This document shows positions 48,151-57,309 of a DNA stretch of 64,000 bases, in pieces. The stretch spans positions 682,001 to 746,000 of the forward strand of contig JAXLYE010000002.1 in NCBI GenBank assembly GCA_046351595.1, written 5' to 3'. The notes below the pieces were generated by a model. That model was not told the DNA's origin. It was given only the letters and a program-made list of their open reading frames with translations, and did no database searches. Position numbers and translations under genes: made by a program. Source of the stretch: JAXLYE01 sp046351595. Its GTDB lineage: Bacteria > Myxococcota_A > Polyangia > Palsa-1104 > JAEUJZ01. Within the stretch, counting starts at the first letter, position 1. Each line of letters opens with the position of its first letter.

Positions 48151-50025
48151 TCACGCGCGCTGCGGCCGTCGTCGGCGCAGGAGCACCGCGGCCACCACGC
48201 CCCCGAGCAGCGCCAGCGGACCCGAGCCCGAGGGCCGGCGCCGCTCGGTCGCGGTGCAGCCGCCGCCGCCGAGCGCCTTGCTGGCCTCGGCGAGCGTGCC
48301 CTTGATGGCCTCGGTGTTATCGGTCTTGACGGCGGGCGAGCCGGTGTCGGCGAGCTGCTCGATGCGCTGGCTGTAGGGCGCGGGCAGCGGCTGCAGCTGG
48401 TCCTTGCTCGACTCGTCGGCGGTCAGGCGGCGCGTGAAGGTGCCGGTCAGAAGCTCGGCGAACTCGCGGTCCTGGTCCGGGCAGGCCGCCGACAGCGTCG
48501 CGTTGTGGATGTTGCTGACGTCGGGCAGCTCGCGGTTGAAGCTGAACGCCGGGTCCAGGTTCATGTCCTCGGGCGACAGCACGGTGAACATGCGCGTCAG
48601 CTTCGACAGCGTCACGTCCTGGAACAGCTGCCCGGCGTCGAGCGTCGGCGTGGCGATGAGGTCCTTGAGCTCCTGCGCCGCCGCGGCCGGCTTGAAGCTC
48701 GCGAGCGCGGTCTCGATGTCCGCGTAGCGCCCCGGGTTGGCCCGCCGATCCTGGTTCAGGTAGTAGTCGATGCGCTGGTAGTAGTCGGCCGGGGCCACGC
48801 CGGTCGCGACCAGCGCCTGCGGCATCGGGATGTGGCGGCCGAGCACCGCGTACAGCTGGCCGTTGAGCGCGAAGCCGCGGATCACCACCGGGAACGTGCG
48901 CGGCTGGAAGCCGACGCTGTCGTCCAGCGAACGTTGCTCAGTTACCGGCAAGATTTGCCGGACGAAGGACACCGGGTCGGTGACGCTGGACACTGTGTTC
49001 AGCACGCTGTAGCGGCCGGCGCCGTCGAGCACGTCGCTCATGCGCCGCGAGCTGCCGGCGAACTCGGTGACGAAGGCGTGCTTGCCCTGCGCCTCGGCGA
49101 CGGCCTTGCGCACGACCTCGGAGTAGTTGCGGGCGTCGTCCAGCCAGTCGATCTGCGCGTCGTTGACGACGGTGTGGAAGTAGTTGCGCGGGATGGCGCG
49201 GGCGCCGCCGAGCACCCAGATCAGCACGCCCATGTTCGGCGTCGCGCCGACCGCCGTCAGCGTGATCGGCACGGTCGGCAGATCGGCGGGGAAGCGCAGC
49301 ACCACCGGCTGCACGTCGCCGGCGCTGCGCCCGGCCTTGAGCTTGAGCGCCAGGAAGTAGGCGCCGGGCCGGATGTACGGCGCCAGCGCCCCGTCGGTGC
49401 CGGCGGGCACGACGTAGCGGTTCATGTTCAGCCAGTTCAGCATCTCGGTCTTGCTGTCGGCCTTGAGCACCGCGAACTCGTAGGGCCCGACCGAGTCCTG
49501 CGTCACCAGCGGCGAGACGCTGCCGGCCTGGTTGCCGATGTCGGAGCCGGCCAGGCTGTCGGAAGCGAAGGCGCCGCAGCCGAGCGCCGGGCCGCTGCTG
49601 CGCTGGATGCACGGGTTGCGCTGCAGCACGTAGGTCGGCTGCGTCACGGTCTCGAGCTGGTCGAAGAGCTCGACGCTGCCGACGTCGATGCCGGTGGCGC
49701 CGAGGCGGTTCTTCGGCACCGCCGGCAGCGGCAGGATCCAGCCGAAGTCGGCGGGCTTGCCGCTGTACTGGATCTGCACGTGCATCTCGAGGACGCCGTT
49801 GCGGTTGACGAAGACGATCTTCTCGCCCGCCTGCACGATCGGGGTGGCGACGTCGGGCGGCGCGAAGCAGCCGCAGGCCCGCGCCGGTGCCGGCACGAGC
49901 AGCGGCGCCCCCAGCGACAGCACCGAGCCGAGCAGCAGCGCGGCCGGCCCGACCCGTCGACGAGTGCGGACAGCGCGGACAGAGCGACCGGGCGCGAGCG
50001 GGCGGTGGGGTCTCGACAGCGGCAT
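48151..50025 (-). CDS. DUF2330 protein with MYXO-CTERM-like tail
   Basis: A 624-residue exported protein with an ATG at 50025 behind ggaggt. An Arg-rich leader and hydrophobic segment end near PAPARA, then CGCFAPPDVATPIVQAGEKIV starts the DUF2330 domain. The rest contains several conserved cysteines. The end has Gly-Gly-Gly-Gly-Cys, a Pro/Ser/Gly spacer, a hydrophobic helix (LALLGGVVAAVLL) and RRRR, which is the pattern of the MYXO-CTERM sorting signal. It is therefore probably processed and displayed on the outer surface. Function unknown. A paralogue without this tail is at 6654. Confidence 0.9.
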   Translation of the reverse strand: MPLSRPHRPLAPGRSVRAVRTRRRVGPAALLLGSVLSLGAPLLVPAPARACGCFAPPDVATPIVQAGEKIVFVNRNGVLEMHVQIQYSGKPADFGWILPLPAVPKNRLGATGIDVGSVELFDQLETVTQPTYVLQRNPCIQRSSGPALGCGAFASDSLAGSDIGNQAGSVSPLVTQDSVGPYEFAVLKADSKTEMLNWLNMNRYVVPAGTDGALAPYIRPGAYFLALKLKAGRSAGDVQPVVLRFPADLPTVPITLTAVGATPNMGVLIWVLGGARAIPRNYFHTVVNDAQIDWLDDARNYSEVVRKAVAEAQGKHAFVTEFAGSSRRMSDVLDGAGRYSVLNTVSSVTDPVSFVRQILPVTEQRSLDDSVGFQPRTFPVVIRGFALNGQLYAVLGRHIPMPQALVATGVAPADYYQRIDYYLNQDRRANPGRYADIETALASFKPAAAAQELKDLIATPTLDAGQLFQDVTLSKLTRMFTVLSPEDMNLDPAFSFNRELPDVSNIHNATLSAACPDQDREFAELLTGTFTRRLTADESSKDQLQPLPAPYSQRIEQLADTGSPAVKTDNTEAIKGTLAEASKALGGGGCTATERRRPSGSGPLALLGGVVAAVLLRRRRPQRA

Positions 50026-50186
50026 GGGCTACCTCCGGAAGTTAAGAACTTTGGGAACGGCAGCCGAGCCTATCAAAAGCCATGCCGGCGCGGTCAGGCG
50101 GCGCAGCGCAGCTACAACGGAACCAAGAATCAGAAGGCTCCGTACAGTTTATGGAACGGGGGTTCGATATACTGAGCGGGATTACG

Positions 50187-53100
50187 ATGGCCTCCGAAGC
50201 CGTGGCTACGGTCCTGTCGCGCCGCTGCCCACGCTGCAGCGGCTTCTATCCGTTTGACGCCGAGCACGTCTGCGCTGGCTCGAGCGGCGCTGTGACCCTG
50301 CAGAGCCCGGCGCCCGCGACCGTCTCCGTGCCGGCCGCGCTGGCCCCGACGCTGGAGGGCCCGAGCCCGGACACCGTCCCGACCGCGCCCGGCACGCCGC
50401 CGGCTGCCGCGACCGGTCGCGCCGAAGGCCGCGCCGCGCTGCCGGTGGATCTGGTCGGCCTCATCCTCGGCGAGCGCTACGAGATCCTCGAGCGCCTGTC
50501 GGCCGGCGGCATGGGCGTCGTCTACAAGGCGCGCCACATCGTGCTCGACAGCCTGGTCGCGGTGAAGGTGCTGCTCAAGCAAAAGGACCCGCAGGCGCAG
50601 CGCCGCTTCCTCGTCGAGGCCAAGCTGGCCTCGTCGATCCGCCACCCCAACACCGTGTACATCAGCGACTTCGGCGTGCTGCCCGACGGGCGCTCGTACC
50701 TGGTGATGGAGTTCCTGCAGGGGCCGACGCTGGCGAAGCTCTTGCGCGGCGGCCGGCTCGACCCGCTGCGAGCCTGCCGCCTGACGCTGCAGATCGCCGA
50801 GGGGCTGCAGACCGTGCACGCGCGCGGCATCGTCCATCGCGACCTCAAGCCCGACAACATCTTCGTCCTGCGCGACGAGGCCGGGAAGGAGCACGTCAAG
50901 ATCGTCGACTTCGGCATCGCCGTGGCGGCGCGCACCGACGAGGCGCAGCGCGAGCCGCAGCCGGCGAGCGCAGCGGCCGAGCGCGCCGCGGCGGCGGAGA
51001 CGGCGACCCGCTCGACGGGCGAAGTCGGCCCGCTGCCGAGCGAGCTGCGCGAGCGCATCACCGTCGCGGGCGCGGTCATCGGCACGCCGCAGTACATGGC
51101 GCCCGAGCAGGCCCTGGGCGGCGAGCTCGACGCGCGCGCCGATCAGTACGCTCTCGGCTGCATCCTGTTCGAGATGCTGACCGGGCATGTCCCCTTCGAC
51201 CACCCGAGCAGCCCGACGGCGATCCTGGTCAAGCACCAGCGTGATCCGGTGCCGTCGCTGCGCTCGCTGGCGCCCGCGGCCCGGGTGCCCGCCGGCGTCG
51301 AGGAGATCCTGCTGCGCATGCTGGCCAAGCGCCCCGAGGAGCGCTTCGCCTCGCTGCAGGAGGTGGTGGCGGCGCTTCTGCCCGAGATCGCGAACATGTC
51401 GCCCAACGAGGAGCTGCTCACCGGCGGGCGCGAGGGCGCGCTGCCGCGGCCGACCGGGCGCTCGACGCTGACCACCAAGGTGCTGCTGCGGCCCAAGCGC
51501 TGGCAGCTCTTCGCGGCGGCGGCCGGGCTCTGCGCGCTCGTCGGTGGCAGCGCGGTGCTCGGGGTGCGGCAGGTGCTGCTCGGCCGGCGCGGCGAGCAGG
51601 CGGTGCCGCGCGCGGTCATCGACTCGCTGCGCGAGCGCGCGGTCGAGGTGCTGCGCCAGCAGCTCGGCGCGCCCGCGACCGAGCTGCGCCTCGGGGCGGC
51701 GACGGCGCTCGGGCGCTCGCGCGACGTGGCGCTGCGGCCGCTCATCGAGCCGCTGCTCGTGAGCCCGGATCCGGCGCTCGCGGCGCGCGCGGCCGAGGCG
51801 CTGGGCGAGCTCGGGGACACCGAGGCGGCACCGGCGCTGTGGCGGCTGTGCGAGCAGACGGGCGCGCTGCCGGTGAAGGCCGCGGCCGCGGCGGCGCTCG
51901 ACCAGCTCGGCGACCCGCGCGGCGGGCACGAGCTTGTGCACATGCTCGACAGCCCCGACCCGCGGGCGCGGCTGCGCGCGGCCTACATCCTCGTCGAGAA
52001 GGGCGACGGCAAGGCGGTCGCGGTGCTGGGCCGGCTGGTCGAGGGCGCCGAGCTGCCGGACGAGCTCAAGGTCGACGCGCTGGTGCGCCTGGCGCAGGCC
52101 GGCGAGGGCAGCGCCCAGAAGCAGCTCAAGCTGCGCGCCCAGACCGCCTCGAGCGCGCCGCGGCGGCTGCTGCTCCTGCGCCGGCTCGCCGAGCTCGGCG
52201 ACGACGAGGCGCGGCAGCGGCTCAGCGAGGCGGCGGCGCGGCCGGGCCCGGACCAGCTCATCGCCGCGCGCATCGCCTCGGAGGCCCAGAACGTCGAGGG
52301 CGCGCCGCTCTTGCGCCGCTTCGCCGAGAGCCCGCAGTCGACGCCGGCCGAGCGGCTGCTGGCGGTCGAGGGCCTGGGCCTGGTCGGCCGCGTGCAGGAC
52401 CTGCTGCTCCTGCGGCCGCACCTGGAGCCGACCGTCGCTGAGAACCTCAAGCAGGCGGCGGCGGGCTCGGCGCTGCAGCTCCTGCTGACGGTGCCGGGCC
52501 TCTTGTCCGAGCGCAGCCTGCGCTGGGCGAGCGCGGCGCTGCGCGACAGCAACGGCGCGGTGCGCGAGGCCGCGGTGGCGGTGGTCGGCGAGCTCGAGGG
52601 CGAGGGCGCGGCGCGGCTCTTGTCGCAGGCGCTCGCGGACAAGGAGCCGCAGGTGCGGCGGACCGCGGTGCAGAAGCTGGCGCGCCGCCCGAGCCGGCAG
52701 GCGCTGCTGCAGCTGCGCGAGCTCTTGTACGACGGCGACGCGGCGGTGCGCGAAGAGGTGCTGCGCGGCGTATTAAGAATCGGGAAGGTCTTGCGGCAGC
52801 AGGGCCAGGCCGGGCTCACCGAGGAGGTCGGCGGCTGGCTCAAGGGCCTGCTCGGGCAGCGCGGCCTGCAGGAGGTGGTGCTGGCGCGCACCGTGCTGCT
52901 CAAGCTCGGCGACGAGAGCCAGCGCGCGGCGCTGCAGGAGCTCGGCGTCTCGCAGGATGCGGCGGCGCGGCGCGCGGTGGTGCGCGAGAGCGAGGGCACG
53001 AGCGACGCGCAGCCGCTCTACGCGGCGCTCTCCGACAGCGACCCGGCGGTGCGCACGCTGGCGGCGCGGCGGCTGGCCGAGGCCGGCGACCGGCGCGCCG

Positions 53101-54302
53101 AGCCGGTGCTGCGCGCGGCGCTGCAGGGCGGCGGTCTCGACGGGCTGTGGGCCTACGGCCTGCTGCGCCGGCTCGGTTTGGACGCTTCGCTGCCGCCCGA
53201 CCTCGGTGACACGCTGTCGTCGGCGGCAGTGGGCGCGCGGCTCGGCGCCGTCGAGGCCCTCGGGCGCCTGCCGGCGGAGGTCGCGGCGCCGATCCTCTCG
53301 TTCCTGGCGCGTGATCCCGAGCGGCTGGTGCGGCGGCTGGTGGCCGAAACCGCGGCCGAGCTCGGGGCCGCGTCCGCTCCGCAGGCGACCCCGGCGACGG
53401 TGCCGGCGGGCGCGTACGGCGCCGGGGTGCTGCGCATCCTGGCGCGTGACAGCGACGCGGGCGTGCGCTTCCGGGCCGAGCAGCTGCTGCTGCGCGTGAG
53501 CGCCGGCCAGCCATCGACGACAGCGACGCCGCCGCTGCCGGCCCTGCCGAGCGAGGTGAAGCTGCGCCGGCCGCTGGCCGCGCCGCCGCCTTTGAGCGCG
53601 CCGGCCGCCGTGACCGCGGTCGAGCCGACGCCCGCGCCCGAGCCGCCACCCGAGGCGACCGCCGGCGAGGCGCAGCTCCTGCTCTCGCCGCCGGGCGCGG
53701 TCTACCAGCTGGACGGCCGGGGATGGCAGCTCGCGGGTCGGCCGCTGACGGTTTCGTCGGGCGCGCACACGCTGCGCACGCTCGGCGGCGAGGTCGAGGT
53801 GACGCTGGCGGCCGGCGAGCGCAAGCCGCTGTCCCTGCAGGAGTCCGAGATCGAGGCGCAGGCGCGCGCCGGGCTCGAGGCGTACCGCAAGAAGGACGTC
53901 GGCCCCGCGCTCAAGAAGATGCAGAAGGCGATCAAGGCCTGCGAGCGCAAGCGCGGCTTCGAGGTGCCGTGCGCCCTGGTCGAGGCCGAGCTGTACCTGC
54001 GCACCGGCGAGCTGCACGAGCAGGCCGGCGAGCTGACGGTCGCCATCGCCGACTTCGCTGAGGCGCAGCGGCTGGCCGGCCGGGCGCGGCTGCGCGACGA
54101 CCTGGTCAGCGCCAGCACGCAGGCGTTCGAGCGGCTGCGCCCGAAGATGGCGCAGGTCAGCTACCCCAAGATCGAGAAGGGCAAGTGCCGGGTCGCGACG
54201 CTGTGGCTGGAGCGCGGCAAGCAGGTGCTGAGCATCGGCGGCACCACCGAGTACGTCACGGTCCAGGGCGGCGAGAAGATCGACAAGGGAGGGTGCAACT
54301 GA
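50187..54302 (+). CDS. Kinase-HEAT-PEGA-like giant protein (Ser/Thr kinase)
   Basis: A 1371-residue protein. The start is placed at the ATG at 50187; another at 50151 is possible. N-terminal CPRC...HxC (CPRCSGFYPFDAEHVC) looks like a zinc-binding segment. The kinase (about 85-380) has SAGGMGVVY, Lys127, HRDLKPDN with Asp219, and DFG from Asp241, then an activation segment extended by about 35 Ala/Glu-rich residues before APEQ. A membrane helix (about 430-450) is followed by roughly 650 residues of HEAT-type repeats, then a PEGA-like beta module (LLLSPPGAVYQLDGRGW) and TPR-like helices at the end. It leads a three-gene operon, with its stop overlapping the next start (TGATG). Confidence 0.93.
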   Translation: MASEAVATVLSRRCPRCSGFYPFDAEHVCAGSSGAVTLQSPAPATVSVPAALAPTLEGPSPDTVPTAPGTPPAAATGRAEGRAALPVDLVGLILGERYEILERLSAGGMGVVYKARHIVLDSLVAVKVLLKQKDPQAQRRFLVEAKLASSIRHPNTVYISDFGVLPDGRSYLVMEFLQGPTLAKLLRGGRLDPLRACRLTLQIAEGLQTVHARGIVHRDLKPDNIFVLRDEAGKEHVKIVDFGIAVAARTDEAQREPQPASAAAERAAAAETATRSTGEVGPLPSELRERITVAGAVIGTPQYMAPEQALGGELDARADQYALGCILFEMLTGHVPFDHPSSPTAILVKHQRDPVPSLRSLAPAARVPAGVEEILLRMLAKRPEERFASLQEVVAALLPEIANMSPNEELLTGGREGALPRPTGRSTLTTKVLLRPKRWQLFAAAAGLCALVGGSAVLGVRQVLLGRRGEQAVPRAVIDSLRERAVEVLRQQLGAPATELRLGAATALGRSRDVALRPLIEPLLVSPDPALAARAAEALGELGDTEAAPALWRLCEQTGALPVKAAAAAALDQLGDPRGGHELVHMLDSPDPRARLRAAYILVEKGDGKAVAVLGRLVEGAELPDELKVDALVRLAQAGEGSAQKQLKLRAQTASSAPRRLLLLRRLAELGDDEARQRLSEAAARPGPDQLIAARIASEAQNVEGAPLLRRFAESPQSTPAERLLAVEGLGLVGRVQDLLLLRPHLEPTVAENLKQAAAGSALQLLLTVPGLLSERSLRWASAALRDSNGAVREAAVAVVGELEGEGAARLLSQALADKEPQVRRTAVQKLARRPSRQALLQLRELLYDGDAAVREEVLRGVLRIGKVLRQQGQAGLTEEVGGWLKGLLGQRGLQEVVLARTVLLKLGDESQRAALQELGVSQDAAARRAVVRESEGTSDAQPLYAALSDSDPAVRTLAARRLAEAGDRRAEPVLRAALQGGGLDGLWAYGLLRRLGLDASLPPDLGDTLSSAAVGARLGAVEALGRLPAEVAAPILSFLARDPERLVRRLVAETAAELGAASAPQATPATVPAGAYGAGVLRILARDSDAGVRFRAEQLLLRVSAGQPSTTATPPLPALPSEVKLRRPLAAPPPLSAPAAVTAVEPTPAPEPPPEATAGEAQLLLSPPGAVYQLDGRGWQLAGRPLTVSSGAHTLRTLGGEVEVTLAAGERKPLSLQESEIEAQARAGLEAYRKKDVGPALKKMQKAIKACERKRGFEVPCALVEAELYLRTGELHEQAGELTVAIADFAEAQRLAGRARLRDDLVSASTQAFERLRPKMAQVSYPKIEKGKCRVATLWLERGKQVLSIGGTTEYVTVQGGEKIDKGGCN

Positions 54303-55996
54303 TGCGTTCTCAGCGGAGGCCGGGCGCGCGGCGGCTCGTCGGGGGGCGGGGCTCACGCGGGCTCGCGCTGTGGCTGCTCGCGACCGGGCTTGTCACCGGC
54401 GCAAGCGGGCGCGAGGCCGCGGCCAAGAGCAAGCACGACGACAAGGCCAAGGCCGCAAGCAAGGGCCAGGTGAAGGGCAAAAAGAGCCTGGACGACGAGG
54501 CCGCGGCGCTGCGCCAGCGCGCCCTGGGGTCGCTGGTCAGCAAGGACTTCGCCGGCGCGTACACCGCGCTCGCCGACTCGTACCGCCTGTCGCCCGAGGC
54601 GCAGACGCTGTACCTTCTGGGCCAGATCGCGTGGCAGACCGGCAAGACCGTGGCGGCGCAGGACCTGATGCGGCGCTTCCTCGCGGACCCGGCCAGCGAG
54701 AAGGACGCGCCGGCGCGCGCCGAGGCCGAGCGGGTGCTGGAGCAGCCGCGGCCGCCGAGCGGCGAGGTGCTGGTGCTGGGCGAGCGCGGCTCGCTGCTCC
54801 TGGTCGATGATCGCGTGGTCGGCATGCTGCCGCTGGTGAAGCCGCTGTTGCTCAGCGCCGGCGAGCACAAGGTGACGCTCGAGCTGAACCAGCGCCGCCT
54901 CGAGGGGCCGGTGAAGGTCCTGCCCGGGCGCACCGCGGAGCTGCGCTTCACCCTGGGCTCGGACGCGGTGGTGGCGCGCGTGGTGCCGGCGCTGGTCTGG
55001 GTGCCGACGTGGCGCGGCGTGCCGCAGGCGGCCGAGAAGGTGCTGGTGCAGGCCGTCGAGCAGGCGGTGCAGAAGCAGCGCATGTCGGTGGTTCCGCGCT
55101 CGATCGCGCTGGCGCAGGCGCCGAAGCTGGCCGACTGCCTGGACACCCTGCCCTGCCTCGACCAGCTGATCACCACCAACGAGGCGGACTACGCGCTGTC
55201 GTCCACCGTCGAGGCGACCGGCGACCTGGTGCGCGCGGACTGGCGGCTCAAGCTCGGCCTGGTCGAGGTCAACACCGGCGACTTCGCGGCCACGCTGGAA
55301 GAGACGTGCGAGAAGTGCACCGCGGATCAGGCCGGCGCCGCGCTCGATCAGGCGGTCGGCAAGCTGCTCGACAAGGGGGCGGCGCGGGCGCGCGGCCAGC
55401 TCGAGGTGCTCTCGGAGCCGCCGGGCGCGGACGTGCTGACCACCGAGCGCAAGCTCGGCCAGACGCCGTACCAGCGCGCCGCCTTCACCGGGCGCTACGA
55501 GATCGCGGTCAAGGCCAAGGGCTACGCCCTCGCGCGCGAGCCGGTGGTCGTCGAGGAGGGCAAGAAGGCGACGCTGCGGGTCAAGCTTTTGCCCGAGGAC
55601 GCGCCGCCGCCCCGGCCGGCGCCGCCGCCCGTCGCGGTGACGCCGCCGCCTCCTCCTCCGGTCGCGCCGGCGCCGGTGCCGACGGGCGAGCGGGCGCCGC
55701 GGCCGACCTGGCGGGTGGCGACCGGCGCGGCGCTGCTCGGCGTCGGGGTGCTGCTCGCGGGCTACGGCGCCGCGGGCGTGTACCAGGACGGTCGCTGCGC
55801 GCCGGCCGAGGACGGCGGGTGCAGCCGCCGCTACGACTCGGGCGCCGCGGGCGGCGGCTTCCTCGGGGCGGGCCTTGTGGTGGCGCTGGGCGGCGCCGTG
55901 CTCGTCGCGCTCCCCGGGCCCCGGCGCGCGACCGGAAAGGTGGCGCTCGCCCCCCTCGGAGGCGGGGCTGTATTGCAATGGGCCGGAAGCTATTAA
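54302..55996 (+). CDS. PEGA-domain protein with TPR-like N-terminus
   Basis: A 564-residue exported protein coupled to the kinase-HEAT gene by a one-base overlap. A signal peptide (ALWLLATGLVTGASG) is followed by a Lys-rich stretch, TPR-like helices (residues 60-150), a beta PEGA-like segment, a long domain with two CxxC-type pairs, and a second PEGA domain (LEVLSEPPGADVLTTERKLG) near residue 390. A Pro-rich linker and two C-terminal hydrophobic helices end the protein. It may be the envelope partner of the kinase. Confidence 0.88.
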   Translation: MRSQRRPGARRLVGGRGSRGLALWLLATGLVTGASGREAAAKSKHDDKAKAASKGQVKGKKSLDDEAAALRQRALGSLVSKDFAGAYTALADSYRLSPEAQTLYLLGQIAWQTGKTVAAQDLMRRFLADPASEKDAPARAEAERVLEQPRPPSGEVLVLGERGSLLLVDDRVVGMLPLVKPLLLSAGEHKVTLELNQRRLEGPVKVLPGRTAELRFTLGSDAVVARVVPALVWVPTWRGVPQAAEKVLVQAVEQAVQKQRMSVVPRSIALAQAPKLADCLDTLPCLDQLITTNEADYALSSTVEATGDLVRADWRLKLGLVEVNTGDFAATLEETCEKCTADQAGAALDQAVGKLLDKGAARARGQLEVLSEPPGADVLTTERKLGQTPYQRAAFTGRYEIAVKAKGYALAREPVVVEEGKKATLRVKLLPEDAPPPRPAPPPVAVTPPPPPPVAPAPVPTGERAPRPTWRVATGAALLGVGVLLAGYGAAGVYQDGRCAPAEDGGCSRRYDSGAAGGGFLGAGLVVALGGAVLVALPGPRRATGKVALAPLGGGAVLQWAGSY

Positions 55997-56035
55997 TCAA
56001 TTTAGCGTTTGCCGATAACGCGGGAAGGTGCCGCT

Positions 56036-57286
56036 ATGCGCGATAAGTTGTTCCTCGGCCTGGTGCTGGCGACGGGCGCCCTTTCAGGCTGCGACAAGCT
56101 GTGGGCCTGGAAGCTCGTCGACTGCCCGCTCAGCGACTCGCGCTGCGCCGGCGACGGGGGTGCGGACACGCCCGATCTCATCGGCGCCGACCTCGCCGGC
56201 AGCGGCGGCCGCGAGGACCTGGCCGGCGTCGACCTGCTCGGCAGCAAGCCGAGCTTCGTCAGCATCGCGCCGACCTCGGTGGGCGGCTCGCAGGTGCTGA
56301 TCGGGACCAACCGCGGCAAGGTCGTCTCGTGCGAGCTCAGCAACGCCCAGAACTCCGAGGGCGTGGTCCTGGACGCCGAGGATCCGGGCGTGCGCGCCGT
56401 GGCGGCGCGGCGCTTCTTCGACGGCGGCAGCCAGCTCGTGCTGGCCGCGCTCTCCAGCGGCGACGTCTGGAAGGACGTCTCGGGCAGCGGCTCCAGCTCG
56501 GAGCGCAAGCTGCCGAGCGTGCTCGCCGGCGGCTGGTACGAGTCCTTCGAGAGCATGTACCCCAACCAGCGCGCCTTCTGGGTCGTCGGCTCGGGCGGGC
56601 TCGTCGCGCTGCGCCACAGCGGCGACACCATGCCGGCGACGTGGACGACCGAGACCACCGGCGTCACGAGCGACCTGTACGCGGTCACCGGCGTCGCCAA
56701 TACGCAGTACATGACCTACGACCCGCAGAAGACGCGCCTGTACGCGGTCGGCGCCGGCGGCACCGTGCTCGAGCGCCTGAGCGGCACCTGGGCGTCGGTC
56801 CCCAGCATCGCCAACCGGCCGACGACGGCGCTGTACGGCGTCGCGGTCTACTCGAACGACGTGGCGATGCCCGGCTTCGACATGGCCACCGGGCCCAGCG
56901 ACTTCGTCTGGGCGGTCGGCGAGCAGGGCCGTTTGGTGCGCAAGCGCGGCACCGCATGGTCGGCGCTGCCGAGCGGCACCATCCCGACGACGGTCACCCT
57001 GCGCGCGGTCTTCCTGAACAGCACCACCACCGGCCTCGCCGTCGGCGACCGCGGCGCCGTCTATGCGCTCGGCGGCAACGAGGCCAGCCCGACCTGGACC
57101 GAGGTCGTGCCGCCCGCCAGCGTCGGCGGCGTCGATCCCCGCACCATCCACTTCACCGGCCTTTACTACGCCTACGTGAACTTCCAGACCAGCTACTACC
57201 TGGTCGGCAGCGACAGCACGGTGCTGCGCTACGTGCCGCCGCCGACGAACATGTGGCAGCTCATCCCCTGCCCGAGCGGGCAATAA
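56036..57286 (+). CDS. Lipoprotein, beta-propeller-like
   Basis: A 416-residue lipoprotein starting at an ATG behind ggaagg, third in the operon after a 39-bp gap. The lipobox LSGC gives a lipidated Cys at position 19. The body has repeats of the type FVWAVGEQGRLVRKRGT and GLAVGDRGAVYALGG, as in YCF48/BNR-type propellers. It is probably anchored to the outer membrane. Ligand unknown; its position suggests a sensor or structural partner of the kinase unit. Confidence 0.85.
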   Translation: MRDKLFLGLVLATGALSGCDKLWAWKLVDCPLSDSRCAGDGGADTPDLIGADLAGSGGREDLAGVDLLGSKPSFVSIAPTSVGGSQVLIGTNRGKVVSCELSNAQNSEGVVLDAEDPGVRAVAARRFFDGGSQLVLAALSSGDVWKDVSGSGSSSERKLPSVLAGGWYESFESMYPNQRAFWVVGSGGLVALRHSGDTMPATWTTETTGVTSDLYAVTGVANTQYMTYDPQKTRLYAVGAGGTVLERLSGTWASVPSIANRPTTALYGVAVYSNDVAMPGFDMATGPSDFVWAVGEQGRLVRKRGTAWSALPSGTIPTTVTLRAVFLNSTTTGLAVGDRGAVYALGGNEASPTWTEVVPPASVGGVDPRTIHFTGLYYAYVNFQTSYYLVGSDSTVLRYVPPPTNMWQLIPCPSGQ

Positions 57287-57309
57287 GCGTCAAAAAGGGC
57301 TAATCGTGG

